A DNA stretch of 64,000 bases, from NCBI RefSeq assembly GCF_002269255.1, contig NZ_CP022823.1, positions 868,001 to 932,000 on the forward strand. Direction: 5' to 3'. Position numbers and translations under genes: made by a program. The DNA comes from Klebsiella quasivariicola (GTDB lineage Bacteria > Pseudomonadota > Gammaproteobacteria > Enterobacterales > Enterobacteriaceae). The notes below the pieces were generated by a model. It ran no database searches, was not told the origin of the DNA, and was given only the letters and a program-made list of their open reading frames with translations. Shown here in pieces: positions 25,690 through 34,144 of the stretch (position 1 is the first letter of the stretch; each line of letters begins with the position of its first letter).

Positions 25690-25920
25690 ATGGATAAAGA
25701 ATTACTGGAAGCCGGCTACCGGGCCTACACCGGAGAGAAAATCGACGTCTACTTTAATACGGCGATTTGTCAGCACTCGGGAAACTGCGTGCGCGGTAGC
25801 GCGAAACTGTTCAACCTGAAGCGTAAGCCGTGGATTATCCCGGATGAAGTGGATGTCGCGACGGTGGTAAAAGTGATCGATACCTGCCCGAGCGGCGCCC
25901 TGCAATATCGTCATAAATAA
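25690..25920 (+). CDS. yjdI: YjdI-like iron-sulfur mono-cluster protein
   Basis: 76 residues from the ATG at 25690, matching E. coli YjdI nearly end to end: GYRAYTGEKIDVYFNTAICQ, HSGNCVRGSAKLFNLKRKPW and VIDTCPSGALQYRHK. The Fer4-type single-cluster domain keeps three Cys. The partner is unknown. It is 11 bp from yjdJ and transcribed with it. Confidence 0.94.
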   Translation: MDKELLEAGYRAYTGEKIDVYFNTAICQHSGNCVRGSAKLFNLKRKPWIIPDEVDVATVVKVIDTCPSGALQYRHK

Positions 25921-25931
25921 GCGAGGAGAAG

Positions 25932-26204
25932 ATGGAAATACTGGAAGGGCACAACAAATTTTATGTTAACGACGCGCAGGGAAACCAGGTGGCGGAAATT
26001 GTTTTTGTTCCCACTGGCGAACACCTCAGTATTATCGAGCATACCGATGTTGATCCCAGCCTGAAAGGTCAGGGGGTGGGAAAACAGCTGGTGGCGAAGG
26101 TGGTGGAAAAAATGCGCCAGGAGCAGCGGAAGATCATTCCTCTCTGCCCGTTTGCCAAACATGAATTCGATAACACCCGCGAATACGACGATATCCGCGC
26201 CTGA
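25932..26204 (+). CDS. yjdJ: YjdJ-like GNAT-fold acetyltransferase
   Basis: 90 residues, matching YjdJ: EGHNKFYVNDAQGNQVAEIV, then the acetyl-CoA loop SLKGQGVGKQLVAKVVEKMR, then IIPLCPFAKHEFD. This is a minimal GNAT (YidJ/NATD1-like). The substrate is unknown. It faces the truncated fimK gene; in this genome it lies directly at the fim locus end. Confidence 0.94.
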   Translation: MEILEGHNKFYVNDAQGNQVAEIVFVPTGEHLSIIEHTDVDPSLKGQGVGKQLVAKVVEKMRQEQRKIIPLCPFAKHEFDNTREYDDIRA

Positions 26205-26211
26205 CGTACCG

Positions 26212-26237
26212 GCACCGGTGCCCACCGGTGCGCTTTT
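26212..26237 (+). terminator. Terminator of yjdIJ
   Basis: GCACCGGT/ACCGGTGC stem (8 bp, 4-nt loop) followed by GCTTTT, directly after the yjdJ stop. Confidence 0.8.
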
Positions 26238-26281
26238 CTCTCGCCAGCCAAACCACGCCTTTAGTCACTCATTGCTTCCCC

Positions 26282-26491
26282 TCATGCCTGTTCAAACGCC
26301 GACAGTGAGTGTGCGGATGTGCGCGGGAAGCGGGGGGCCGGATGCGGATGATATTCCACCCGTTTTTTCATCCTGGCCAGCCGCTGGGTATAGCGCGTTT
26401 TCTGGCTTAATCCGAGACGTTGGGCCTGCTCGCCTGTCGTCTGCCCTTGCAGCAGGGCGAGAGGATATAGTCGCTCATCATTGATAGACAA
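26282..26491 (-). pseudogene. fimK: FimK, N-terminal helix-turn-helix stub without EAL domain
   Basis: Downstream of fimH, in the place of fimK, a frame from a TTG at 26491 (overlapping the fimH 3' end) encodes 69 residues: SINDERLYPLALLQGQTTGE, then QAQRLGLSQKTRYTQRLARM, a plausible helix-turn-helix, then a Pro/His-rich tail and a stop. In K. pneumoniae FimK continues for several hundred residues with a C-terminal EAL phosphodiesterase domain. Here only ~50 bp separate its stop from the yjdIJ terminator, so the EAL part is deleted, not just frame-shifted. The stub might still bind DNA. FimK truncation has been reported as conserved in K. quasipneumoniae. Confidence 0.75.
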
Positions 26492-27386
26492 AGGTGATGC
26501 CGATGATCGACTGTACGTTGCCGGCGGTGACCTGGCCTGTGGTCCGGGCATAGGTGGCCGTCAGGCCGAGGTTGACCGGCGAGGTACCGACGGTGCCCAG
26601 CGAGACCGTGCTGTTCGCCGGCACGGCGCTGCCGTTGCGCGTCAGCTGAACGCCGATCCCCTGCGCCGGCGAGGCGGAGGCGGTATTGGTGAAGATCGCG
26701 TTGGCGCTATCCGCGGTGGTGCCGGAGAGGTAATACCCCAGCTGCTGGCTCTGCGCGCAGTGGACGGTGAGCGGCACGGCCATTGAGCCCGGGTAGTCAG
26801 GGAGGGTGACGGTGACATCGCGGGCGGAGACATCGCAGCCGCCGGTGGGGACCACCACGTCGTTATTGGCGTAGATGTTCCAGATGAACTGGAAGGAGTC
26901 ACTATTGTAGTTGTTGGTCTGATGCAGGATCAGCACCGCGATCAGCGATCCTGCGGTGATCGCCACCCCGCCGGCAGTGCTGACCGGCGTCAGATACAGG
27001 ACCGTGGGCCAGGGTTTATCGGTCCGTGAATCGTAAATCACCCGCGCCGTTTCCGTAGTGGTCGGGAACGGGTAAGAGGTGCCGTTATACTTCACGGTAC
27101 CGGAGAAACTCGACAGCACGCCGCCATAGGCGGATCCGCGCTGCAGGGTCACGTAGTCGGTGATCGTTTCCGGATAGTCGTTATGGCAAAAAATCTGCGT
27201 GGAGAGGTCGACCACCAGGTTTTGCCCGACGTTCACCGCCGGGGTCAGGTTAACGTAGACGTTGGCTGACCCGCCGCCGATGGGGATCGTTGCCCCGGTG
27301 GCCGTTTTGCAGGCAAAGGACCAGGCGTTCATCGACCAGCCCAGCAGCAGCAGGGTAGTGAACAGGGGGATAATTTTTTTCATCAT
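26478..27386 (-). CDS. fimH: Type 1 fimbrial tip adhesin FimH
   Basis: 302 residues; the signal peptide ends at residue 23, leaving mature FACKTATGATIPIGGGSANV. The lectin domain keeps the mannose-pocket residues Phe1, Asn46, Asp47, Asp54, Gln133, Asn135 and Asp140 (in FCHNDYPETITDYV and HQTNNYNSDSFQF). The pilin domain follows the linker VVVPTGGCDV and ends with the donor-strand-type tail GITFVYQ. Mature residue 62 is Ser. Last structural gene of the fim operon. Confidence 0.98.
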   Translation of the reverse strand: MMKKIIPLFTTLLLLGWSMNAWSFACKTATGATIPIGGGSANVYVNLTPAVNVGQNLVVDLSTQIFCHNDYPETITDYVTLQRGSAYGGVLSSFSGTVKYNGTSYPFPTTTETARVIYDSRTDKPWPTVLYLTPVSTAGGVAITAGSLIAVLILHQTNNYNSDSFQFIWNIYANNDVVVPTGGCDVSARDVTVTLPDYPGSMAVPLTVHCAQSQQLGYYLSGTTADSANAIFTNTASASPAQGIGVQLTRNGSAVPANSTVSLGTVGTSPVNLGLTATYARTTGQVTAGNVQSIIGITFVYQ

Positions 27387-27400
27387 GATGCTCTCCTGGC

Positions 27401-27901
27401 TCAGGCGTAGGTATAGGTGACGTTAATCACCGCCTGAATGGTGCCTTGCGTGGCGCCGCCGTTGACGGACAACGCCCTGACCTGCAGCGGGAAGCGAGCG
27501 GACTGGCTGGCCTCATCCACCTGTACCGACTGACTGCTGCCATTGTTCAGCGTGGTGCCGTCCTCGCTCTGCAGTTCGAGCTGAATATTGCCCGCCGTGC
27601 CCTGGTTTTTGTAATAGCCGGTGCTGTCCGCTGTGCCGCTGAAGGTGGCTTTCACCCGTGAAGTACCCACGGGGCAGTTGCTCAGATCCAGCGCCACGCT
27701 GTGCCAGGCCGATGTCGAGCCCGCGGCGATCAGGCTAAAGGTATAGAGATCGCCCAGCTCGACGGTAGCGTTGACGGTGGAGACCGTGCAGGGTTTGGCC
27801 ACCACCTTGCCGTTGACGGTGAGGGTGACGTCGGCCGCCCGCAGGGAAGCGCTTGCGGTTAACAGGCCGGCCAGCAGCCAGCCCACGTGGGTCCATTTCA
27901 T
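27401..27901 (-). CDS. fimG: Minor fimbrial subunit FimG
   Basis: 166 residues with signal peptide (to LRA/ADVTLT). It has the usual two Cys (KPCTVSTVNATVELGDL and ALDLSNCPVG) of pilin subunits and the C-terminal penultimate Tyr (VINVTYTYA). It connects FimH with FimF in the tip fibrillum. Spacing to fimF is 12 bp and to fimH 14 bp. Confidence 0.95.
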   Translation of the reverse strand: MKWTHVGWLLAGLLTASASLRAADVTLTVNGKVVAKPCTVSTVNATVELGDLYTFSLIAAGSTSAWHSVALDLSNCPVGTSRVKATFSGTADSTGYYKNQGTAGNIQLELQSEDGTTLNNGSSQSVQVDEASQSARFPLQVRALSVNGGATQGTIQAVINVTYTYA

Positions 27902-27913
27902 TTCCGCCTCCGC

Positions 27914-28441
27914 TTACTGAAATTCCAGGGTGAATGTCGCTGTCGCATTGACATGCCCGGCGGTGACGGGCACCTGAGTGGCCATCAGCCGGGCGTAAAA
28001 GTTGAGGATGTTGGTCTGGCCCGGGGTCAGCGTGGTCCAGGACATGGCTGACGACGGCGCATTGACCGGCAGCCGGGACTGCTGCTGGTCGAGAATTTCC
28101 ACCCCCATTCCCGCCGCCGCCGAGGCGCCGGCATCGAGTTTTAACAGGCTGGTGTTAACGCTGTCCGCCACGCCGGTGAAGCCGACCTTCACCGCGGTGA
28201 CGGAAGTGCCGCAGGGCGACAGCACGATGCGGAACGGCACCGGCGGCGTCGTTGCCCCGACGGCATAAAACTGCTTCGCGGCGTTATCCTGAAAATCGAC
28301 GGTGAAGTCTTTCGACTCCCCGGCTACCGCGCAGGCGTTGTCGCGCACATAGCCGCTGATGGTGATCGTGCTATCGGCGGCAAGCGCAGCTGGTGTGGCG
28401 AGGGTGAACAGGGCGCCCAGCAGATACTGCAGTGTTCTCAT
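27914..28441 (-). CDS. fimF: Minor fimbrial subunit FimF
   Basis: 175 residues from the ATG at 28441, six bases after AAGGAG; the frame is open further upstream inside fimD, but E. coli FimF is 176 residues. Signal peptide MRTLQYLLGALFTLATPAAL, then ADSTITISGYVRDNACAV and the tail ATFTLEFQ. Adaptor between the FimA rod and FimG. Confidence 0.95.
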   Translation of the reverse strand: MRTLQYLLGALFTLATPAALAADSTITISGYVRDNACAVAGESKDFTVDFQDNAAKQFYAVGATTPPVPFRIVLSPCGTSVTAVKVGFTGVADSVNTSLLKLDAGASAAAGMGVEILDQQQSRLPVNAPSSAMSWTTLTPGQTNILNFYARLMATQVPVTAGHVNATATFTLEFQ

Positions 28442-28451
28442 CATGATCTCC

Positions 28452-31064
28452 TTAGCGGCACGCGACCGACAGCTGACTGAGCGCCTGCTGTTGGCTCTCC
28501 GGCGGCAGACGATAATCGGCCACGCACTGGGCGTCCGGGCCATCGCCCCATTTCACCCGCACTTTGCCCGCCAGCGGCATTCCGCTCAGGTAGACCTGGC
28601 CGTTGTCCGCGACGATGCTGCCGCTCTGGTTGCTGTCGCCGGTGGCGAGGGCGCCAAACGGCACCGGTTTACCGCGATGGGTCAGCGTCATCAGGATCTT
28701 CATCCCCACCTGCGCGTTAAAGCTGGCGCGGACGATCGCCCCATGGGTGGGCACCACGCTAACCACCGCATCGTCAAGGTCGACATTGTCCGCCAGGGTG
28801 TTGGTATCCAGCGCGACCCGGTTTTCGCGATACTCAGTGGCATAAGGCAGGACGGCATACCCGCGCCAGTCGGTGCGAACCCCGGTTTGATTTTCCACTT
28901 TCACGCCGCCGGCGCCGGGGGCTTTTACCAGCACCACGGTGTCGTTCAGCGGCTGGCTCAGGGTGATGCCGTTGGCGTGCGCCAGCACGCCGCCGCTCAC
29001 CCCGTAGTAGAGCTGCTTAAAGCCGTCGCTGCGGCTGTAGCCGACGTTGGCATTGCCGTAGCCGCCGCGGTAGTTGAGAGCGGTGTAGCCTGTGCTGCCG
29101 CTGTCGCCGTTGCCGCCGCCCGCATAGCCGGTCTGCACGCTATAGCTGAGGTTGTTGTCTTCCAGCAGGGTGCCGTACAGGCCCGCCAGGTTAGTCATGC
29201 GGCCATTGAGATCGTGCGACAGGCTGTAGCTGGCGCTGGCGTGCCGCCAGACCGAGCGGCTGTCGGAACGCAGCCAGTGGCTGAAGGGGATATTGACGTT
29301 GATCGCCAGCATCTGATCGCGTCCCTGCTGCCAGGCGTTTTTCGTCAGGCTGTAGCTCAGCGACCAGTTGATATCGTCTACGGCGGCGTTGAGCCCGGCC
29401 TGCAGCTGCTCATCGGCATCGTCGGTGCCCCAGTAGGTCTGGTGGCTACCGCTGAGATAGAGGGTGGCGGTGCGCCCCAGCTGCTGGGTCACGCTCAGCT
29501 GCACCTTGCCGCGCTTGCTGTAAGCCAGATTGTAGTAGTCGGTAAATTTGGGTTTTACCTGAATAACGCCGTCCTGGGTTTCCACACTGTAGCCGCTCAT
29601 TCGGCGGTAGGTGGTATCGGCAAAGTTATAGTAGCCGCGGGTGGAGTAGCGGTAGCCCACCAGCTGCAGGTTGGTGCCGGTCTCATCCAGGGATTTGTTA
29701 TAGAGAAAACGCACCGACTGCCCCTGATGCTCGCTGTCGTCGGGCAGCGTGGCGTTGGCCTGGGTGACATCCAGCGACAGGGCGCCGAAATAGCCCATAT
29801 TTTTCCCCACGCCGAGGTTAAAGGCGCGATAGCGGTCCGCCAGCTGGGTGCCGCCGTACAGGGTCCAGCCTGCCGGCAGGCCATGCATGGCCGTGCCCTG
29901 GAAAAAATCGGGCGTTTCCTGCTGGCTGTTGCCGCTGCGGTACTCTCCGGCGGTGAGGGCGAAGCGGGTATGGCTTTCGCGCTGAAGAACCGGCACCGTT
30001 GACCAGGGCATGCTGAAGACCTGGCGGGAGCCATCCGCTTCTTTGATCGTGACCTGCAGATCGCCGCCATTGCCCGCAGCGTAGAGATCGTCGATGGTAA
30101 ACGGCCCCGGCGGCACCGTGCTCTGGTAGATTTCATAGCCGTTTTGCCGGATTGACACCTGCGCCGTGCCGCGGGCGATCCCGTGGATCACCGGCGCGAA
30201 GCCTTTCTGGCTGTCCGGTAGCATATTGTCGTCCGAGGCCAGCTGGGCGCCGCGGAAGTTGATCCCGTCGAAAACATCGCCGTTGGTGTAGCTATCCCCG
30301 AGGGTGAGCCGCGAACGCAGCGGCGTGATGTCCCGCTCAAGCCAGCTGTTAACGTGCTGCCAGCGGTTCTCATTGGAGGACGCGCTGCCGCCGCTGCTGT
30401 AGCTCCAGGTGCTGTTATCGCGCAGACGCCAGGCGCCCAGGTTTAAGCCACTCTGCAGATTCAGATAGGCGTAACGGCTGCTGCCGCCCGTGGTGTTATG
30501 GACGTTATTGCCCGTGAAGTTATAGTTAATCAGCCCGGCGGTGATACCGTTATCCCACAGCTCCGGCGGAATATAGCCGCGCGCATGGTTGCCCATAAAT
30601 GCCTGGGGTACGGTGAGGTACAGGCGCTGCTGGCCGACGTCGAAGCGCGTGGTGGCTTCGCTGATAAGCGTGGTCAGCGGTACGCAGGCGGTGCTGTCCA
30701 GCGTCGCCATGCCCGCAACCCGCCCGGTATCCACCCCCATGCTCGCCAGCTGGCCGCGCGTCAGGCAGGGCGACAGACCATGGCCCTGGGCATCGGCCTG
30801 GAAAGTGACGTCCCGGGTGGTCATAAAACCATTATTGAGATAAATATCGACGCGATAGGTGCCTGGCGGCACCTCCTGACCTTTTTCAAATCCCGACAGG
30901 TCAGCCACCGCCGCCGGATCGTCAGCTAAAAAGCGCGGGTTAAAATAGAGGTCCGCCCGCGCGGCAAACGGCTGTGAGCAGAGCCACAGCGCCAGCGCCG
31001 GAGATACCAGGCGCCGGGCAGCTCGGCAACCTAAATGATCCAGTCCATATTTTCGATGTGACAT
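28452..31064 (-). CDS. fimD: Outer membrane usher FimD
   Basis: 870 residues (E. coli 878). Signal peptide to ~residue 37 (ARADLYFNPRFLADDPAAVA is the start of the chaperone-binding N domain). The 24-strand barrel has a plug in the middle and two C-terminal domains ending GPDAQCVADYRLPPESQ and SQLSVACR. It exports and assembles FimA/F/G/H subunits brought by FimC. It ends 10 bp before fimF. Confidence 0.97.
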   Translation of the reverse strand: MSHRKYGLDHLGCRAARRLVSPALALWLCSQPFAARADLYFNPRFLADDPAAVADLSGFEKGQEVPPGTYRVDIYLNNGFMTTRDVTFQADAQGHGLSPCLTRGQLASMGVDTGRVAGMATLDSTACVPLTTLISEATTRFDVGQQRLYLTVPQAFMGNHARGYIPPELWDNGITAGLINYNFTGNNVHNTTGGSSRYAYLNLQSGLNLGAWRLRDNSTWSYSSGGSASSNENRWQHVNSWLERDITPLRSRLTLGDSYTNGDVFDGINFRGAQLASDDNMLPDSQKGFAPVIHGIARGTAQVSIRQNGYEIYQSTVPPGPFTIDDLYAAGNGGDLQVTIKEADGSRQVFSMPWSTVPVLQRESHTRFALTAGEYRSGNSQQETPDFFQGTAMHGLPAGWTLYGGTQLADRYRAFNLGVGKNMGYFGALSLDVTQANATLPDDSEHQGQSVRFLYNKSLDETGTNLQLVGYRYSTRGYYNFADTTYRRMSGYSVETQDGVIQVKPKFTDYYNLAYSKRGKVQLSVTQQLGRTATLYLSGSHQTYWGTDDADEQLQAGLNAAVDDINWSLSYSLTKNAWQQGRDQMLAINVNIPFSHWLRSDSRSVWRHASASYSLSHDLNGRMTNLAGLYGTLLEDNNLSYSVQTGYAGGGNGDSGSTGYTALNYRGGYGNANVGYSRSDGFKQLYYGVSGGVLAHANGITLSQPLNDTVVLVKAPGAGGVKVENQTGVRTDWRGYAVLPYATEYRENRVALDTNTLADNVDLDDAVVSVVPTHGAIVRASFNAQVGMKILMTLTHRGKPVPFGALATGDSNQSGSIVADNGQVYLSGMPLAGKVRVKWGDGPDAQCVADYRLPPESQQQALSQLSVACR

Positions 31065-31145
31065 TATCCCTCCGGTCCGACGTTGCCCGGCTGTCAGTGC
31101 TTCTGGTCATGCGCAGCGTGTCCCGCGCGGCGGGGCGCTTCTGGG

Positions 31146-31871
31146 TTAGCGCAGCACGCCATTCATTTTCGGCGTCAGCGCGCCGTAATCATTAATCGTG
31201 CGATAGGTGATGGTGTTCCCGGCATCCGCGGGGAGCTTGACGCTGGTTTTGCCCATCGGCGGCACGAGGGCGTTTTCCAGAATGCGCGTCCCGGCGTTCA
31301 GTTCGGTCACCGTCAGGTAATAGGGGGTGGGGTTCGTCAGCGTCAGCGACGATCCGCTGCGGCTAAAGGTCAGCTTTTCCGCCGCCTGATCCGGAGGCAG
31401 GGCCAGTTTTCCCGGACGGTAGTAGAGCTTGATGCGGCTGATAATCGCCAGCTGCAGGGTATTGTCGCTGAGCTTTGATTTATCCATTGAGGGGATCGCC
31501 TTCACGTTCATCCAGAACAAGCTTTCCCGATCCTGCGGCAGCTGGTTATTGGTGGCGTCGATAATGCGCAGGGTGTTCTCTTTTTTGCCCTGCATGGCAA
31601 ACAGCGGAGGAGTGATGACAAACCGACCGTCTCGCTGACCATCGGCATTTTCCACCCATGACTGAATAAGCCAGGTGCTGTTGTCATCATTATTGGTCAC
31701 CGCCAGCTGGACCTGTTTCTGTCCTGCCGGATAGATAACCCGGGTTGCGCCGAGCGCGACGCCCGCCTGCGCGCTGGCGCTCAACGCACCGGCGACGAAA
31801 AGCACACATCCCGCCAGTATGCCGCGTGTCGTCGTTGCCATTTTTCTCACGTTTTCTCCTTGTCTGCTCAC
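31146..31871 (-). CDS. fimC: Periplasmic fimbrial chaperone FimC
   Basis: 241 residues; like E. coli FimC it starts MS...NVRK, so the upstream ATG at 31871 is kept. After the signal peptide, GVALGATRVIYPAGQKQVQL is the G1 region with conserved Arg. PQDRESLFWMNVKAIPSMD and LQLAIISRIKLYYRP (conserved Lys) mark the PapD-like chaperone. It caps subunits by donor-strand complementation and delivers them to FimD. Confidence 0.97.
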   Translation of the reverse strand: MSRQGENVRKMATTTRGILAGCVLFVAGALSASAQAGVALGATRVIYPAGQKQVQLAVTNNDDNSTWLIQSWVENADGQRDGRFVITPPLFAMQGKKENTLRIIDATNNQLPQDRESLFWMNVKAIPSMDKSKLSDNTLQLAIISRIKLYYRPGKLALPPDQAAEKLTFSRSGSSLTLTNPTPYYLTVTELNAGTRILENALVPPMGKTSVKLPADAGNTITYRTINDYGALTPKMNGVLR

Positions 31872-31899
31872 CGTGTTGTCCTGTTTGTCTGCGGATTAA

Positions 31900-32436
31900 T
31901 TACTGATAGGTCAATGAGAACCAGGCCTGGGCGTTGGCCGCGCCGCCGGTCACCTGGCGTCCGGTCGCCCGATATTTGGCGACAAAATTTAGCGTTGTTG
32001 GTCCACGGTAGAGCGATACCCAGCGGTCGGGTGGACGATTGAGCGGCAGCTGCTGGCCCTGACTGTCGAACAACGCAATGCCAATCCCGCTGGCGATCCC
32101 CGGGCCTTCGCCCACCGAGAGCACATCGGGATTTTTACCATCAGCCACGCCGTGAAATGCCACGCCCACATGCTGGCTGACCGCCGTACTGCAATCCTGT
32201 AAATGAATCGCGAAAGGGATTGGGTTGCTGTCTTCGCCGACAGCATGAAATCGATTACTGCTGATCTGCCCCAGATTGACCGTCATCTGCCGATCGCCGG
32301 CTTCGACCCGGCAGGAACTCGCCATTATCAGGCCCTGAAAACGCATGCTGCCCCCCGGCAGCGTGACGTTCCACTGATTGCCGGCCAGCGCCAGCGGAGG
32401 CAGTAACAGCAGCAGACCAGATTTCATTCCCTGCAT
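31900..32436 (-). CDS. fimI: Fimbrial protein FimI
   Basis: 178 residues with a short signal peptide (MKSGLLLLLPPLALA). It has pilin-type Cys pairs (IMASSCRVEAGD and IHLQDCSTAV) and the tail AQAWFSLTYQ. FimI is a minor subunit needed for normal type 1 piliation in E. coli. Located between fimA and fimC, as usual. Confidence 0.93.
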   Translation of the reverse strand: MQGMKSGLLLLLPPLALAGNQWNVTLPGGSMRFQGLIMASSCRVEAGDRQMTVNLGQISSNRFHAVGEDSNPIPFAIHLQDCSTAVSQHVGVAFHGVADGKNPDVLSVGEGPGIASGIGIALFDSQGQQLPLNRPPDRWVSLYRGPTTLNFVAKYRATGRQVTGGAANAQAWFSLTYQ

Positions 32437-32506
32437 CGTTTCACTCCGGTTGAAAATAGAGAGCGGGCCCTCCTGGCCCGAATGGCTTCCCTGCCAGACT
32501 CGGGTC

Positions 32507-33055
32507 TTACTCGTACTGCACTTTGAACGTGGCGTCCGCGTTCGCTATACCCGCCGTCGCTGCGCCGGTCGCGTAGTAACGCGCCTGGAACGGGATGATG
32601 TTGGTGCCGTCATTCAGCGTGGTCGCGGCGCTGAAGGTGGCGCCGTCCAGCGCCAGCGGTGTGCCGGTGTTGTCGAGGATCTGCACGCCGACGTTAGTCG
32701 CGCCGCCAGCGGCAGAGTTTTGCAGGGCCAGAACGGTGGTATTGGTGCTGTCGATAGCCGTACCCGAGAAGGCGACAGAGGCTTTGGTCGCTACGGTGGT
32801 GTCGCAGTCATCCAGCTGGATGTTAAAACCAACGGAGGAGCTGGTGCTCCCTGCCGTGGCCAGCTTCGCGGAACGCACCTGGCCTAACTGGACGGTTTGA
32901 TCGATAGAGCCGGCATCCACTGCACAGGCCGCATTGACGACTTCTCCTTTAAAATGCACGGTTCCGCCGTTGACCGTGGTGGTATCGGCCAGAGCTGCTG
33001 CGGAGCTCAGTGACAGGGCTGACACAACAATCATTGCCAGTGTTTTGATTTTCAT
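32507..33055 (-). CDS. fimA: Major type 1 fimbrial subunit FimA
   Basis: 182 residues from the ATG at 33055 (MKIKTLAMIVVSALSLSSAA), with AAGGAAA upstream; the frame is open to 33196 but that part lies in the leader next to the switch. Mature residues include VHFKGEVVNAACAVDAGSID and NIQLDDCDTTV (disulphide), and the tail ANADATFKVQYE has the penultimate Tyr. It forms the rod. Its promoter lies in the invertible element 33187-33501, which here points away from the gene. Confidence 0.97.
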   Translation of the reverse strand: MKIKTLAMIVVSALSLSSAAALADTTTVNGGTVHFKGEVVNAACAVDAGSIDQTVQLGQVRSAKLATAGSTSSSVGFNIQLDDCDTTVATKASVAFSGTAIDSTNTTVLALQNSAAGGATNVGVQILDNTGTPLALDGATFSAATTLNDGTNIIPFQARYYATGAATAGIANADATFKVQYE

Positions 33056-33186
33056 ACTGTTTTCCTTTGAACGATGTCGAAATAACGAACCGGATTGGCA
33101 GCCGTTGTGCCTTCCAGGCATTTCAGATTTCAGCCGAGTCGTCAGGCTGCCGGCTCTGCACAGTTTTCGCCCAATCGATGAGACAA

Positions 33187-33501
33187 TTGGGGCCATTTTG
33201 ACTCGTTGGCATAAGTGGCCTGTTTTAAGTTTGTCTATGGCGTTTTTATGGAATAAAACGCCTAAAAGTAATCTTTTAACGGATGTATTGTCTGAAGCGG
33301 TTGGCCGGGGGGAGAAAGGAAGAGTGATGGCGCGGGCGGCGGATCGCCGGTGCGGCAGAAATCTGGTAAGAGAAAAGTGAGTAATCTCAGGTTTAAAAGT
33401 GGATAATAATCAATTGGATATGATTTTTTCTGCAGAAATATGGCGCAGTGAGTTGCAAAATATGTCAAAACATTTTTATGATATAAACAGTTTGGCCCCA
33501 A
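33187..33501. promoter_or_regulatory. fimS invertible element (fim switch), phase-OFF orientation
   Basis: A 315-bp segment between fimE and fimA is bounded by TTGGGGCCA (33187-33195) and its inverse TGGCCCCAA (33493-33501); outside bases extend the match to 12 bp (33184-33195 and 33493-33504). These are the same 9-bp repeats and nearly the same length as E. coli fimS. Read toward fimA, the fimE-side repeat is followed by AACTGTTTATATCAT and the fimA-side repeat is preceded by GAGTCAAAA. This equals the E. coli OFF arrangement as I recall it. The promoter inside faces fimE. Confidence 0.92.
33453..33482 (+). promoter_or_regulatory. fimA promoter inside fimS, pointing away from fimA
   Basis: TTGCAA (33453-33458), an 18-bp spacer and TATGAT (33477-33482), read on the plus strand. 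After inversion it would drive fimA; as assembled it reads out across the repeat into fimE antisense. Confidence 0.7.
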
Positions 33502-33535
33502 TTGACCTGTTCGTCATTTATTTAATGATTTAAAA

Positions 33536-34144
33536 TCAATCAGTTAATTCATTTTTCGTTTTTGGCTCTTTTTCCTCTAAAAGATTATTTCTTTCCCATA
33601 TTCCAGCGAAACGTGCCGCATTACTGGCGGTGTAGCGTACCGTGTGACGAATATTACGATGTCCCAGATAATCCTGTATCAAACGGGTATCTGTCCCTCT
33701 TTCCGCCAGTTCGTAGCCGCAGGCGTGACGCAGCATATGGGGGTGGGTGTGCGTGACGGTGCCCGCATTTTCGCCGGCGGAGCGAATAATACGATACGCC
33801 TGCTGGCGGGAGAGCGCTGTACCGCGACGGGAAATAAACAGCGCGTCAGTTTTGTTCGCCGCTTTCCAGCCGGCACGGACCAGACTCCAGCGCTCAATCG
33901 CCTCGCGCTCATCAAAGCGCAGCGGATGAATCGTCGAAAAACCATTCTTTAACCGCCGTACATTAACCCGCCCTTCATGCAGGTCCAGATCGTGATAATG
34001 CAGATCCAGCAGTTCGCTGATGCGCATGCCATGGCGAAAGGCCAGCAGGATGAGGCAGTAGTCCCGTTCGCCGGTGGGGCCCTGACGAGCGGCCTGCATC
34101 ATGGCCTGAACTTCTTTGGCGGTAAGAAAACGACGTCGATTCAC
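33536..34144 (-). CDS. fimE: Tyrosine recombinase FimE
   Basis: 202 residues from a GTG at 34144 with AGGAG upstream (E. coli FimE 198). Catalytic residues Arg41 (RHGMRISELL), His136 and Arg139 (HPHMLRHACG), His162 (LGHRNIRHT) and Tyr171 all align with the E. coli numbering. It mainly inverts fimS from ON to OFF. Its 3' end is 35 bp from the switch, so the state of fimS can affect fimE mRNA. The C-terminal tail (EPKTKNELTD) is a little longer than in E. coli. Confidence 0.96.
   Translation of the reverse strand: MNRRRFLTAKEVQAMMQAARQGPTGERDYCLILLAFRHGMRISELLDLHYHDLDLHEGRVNVRRLKNGFSTIHPLRFDEREAIERWSLVRAGWKAANKTDALFISRRGTALSRQQAYRIIRSAGENAGTVTHTHPHMLRHACGYELAERGTDTRLIQDYLGHRNIRHTVRYTASNAARFAGIWERNNLLEEKEPKTKNELTD

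Noticed and set aside
28359..30002. 547-codon rightward open frame across fimF and fimD
   Set aside because: It is antisense to fimD, has valine/alanine-rich composition typical of GC-rich antisense frames, and shows no family motif.
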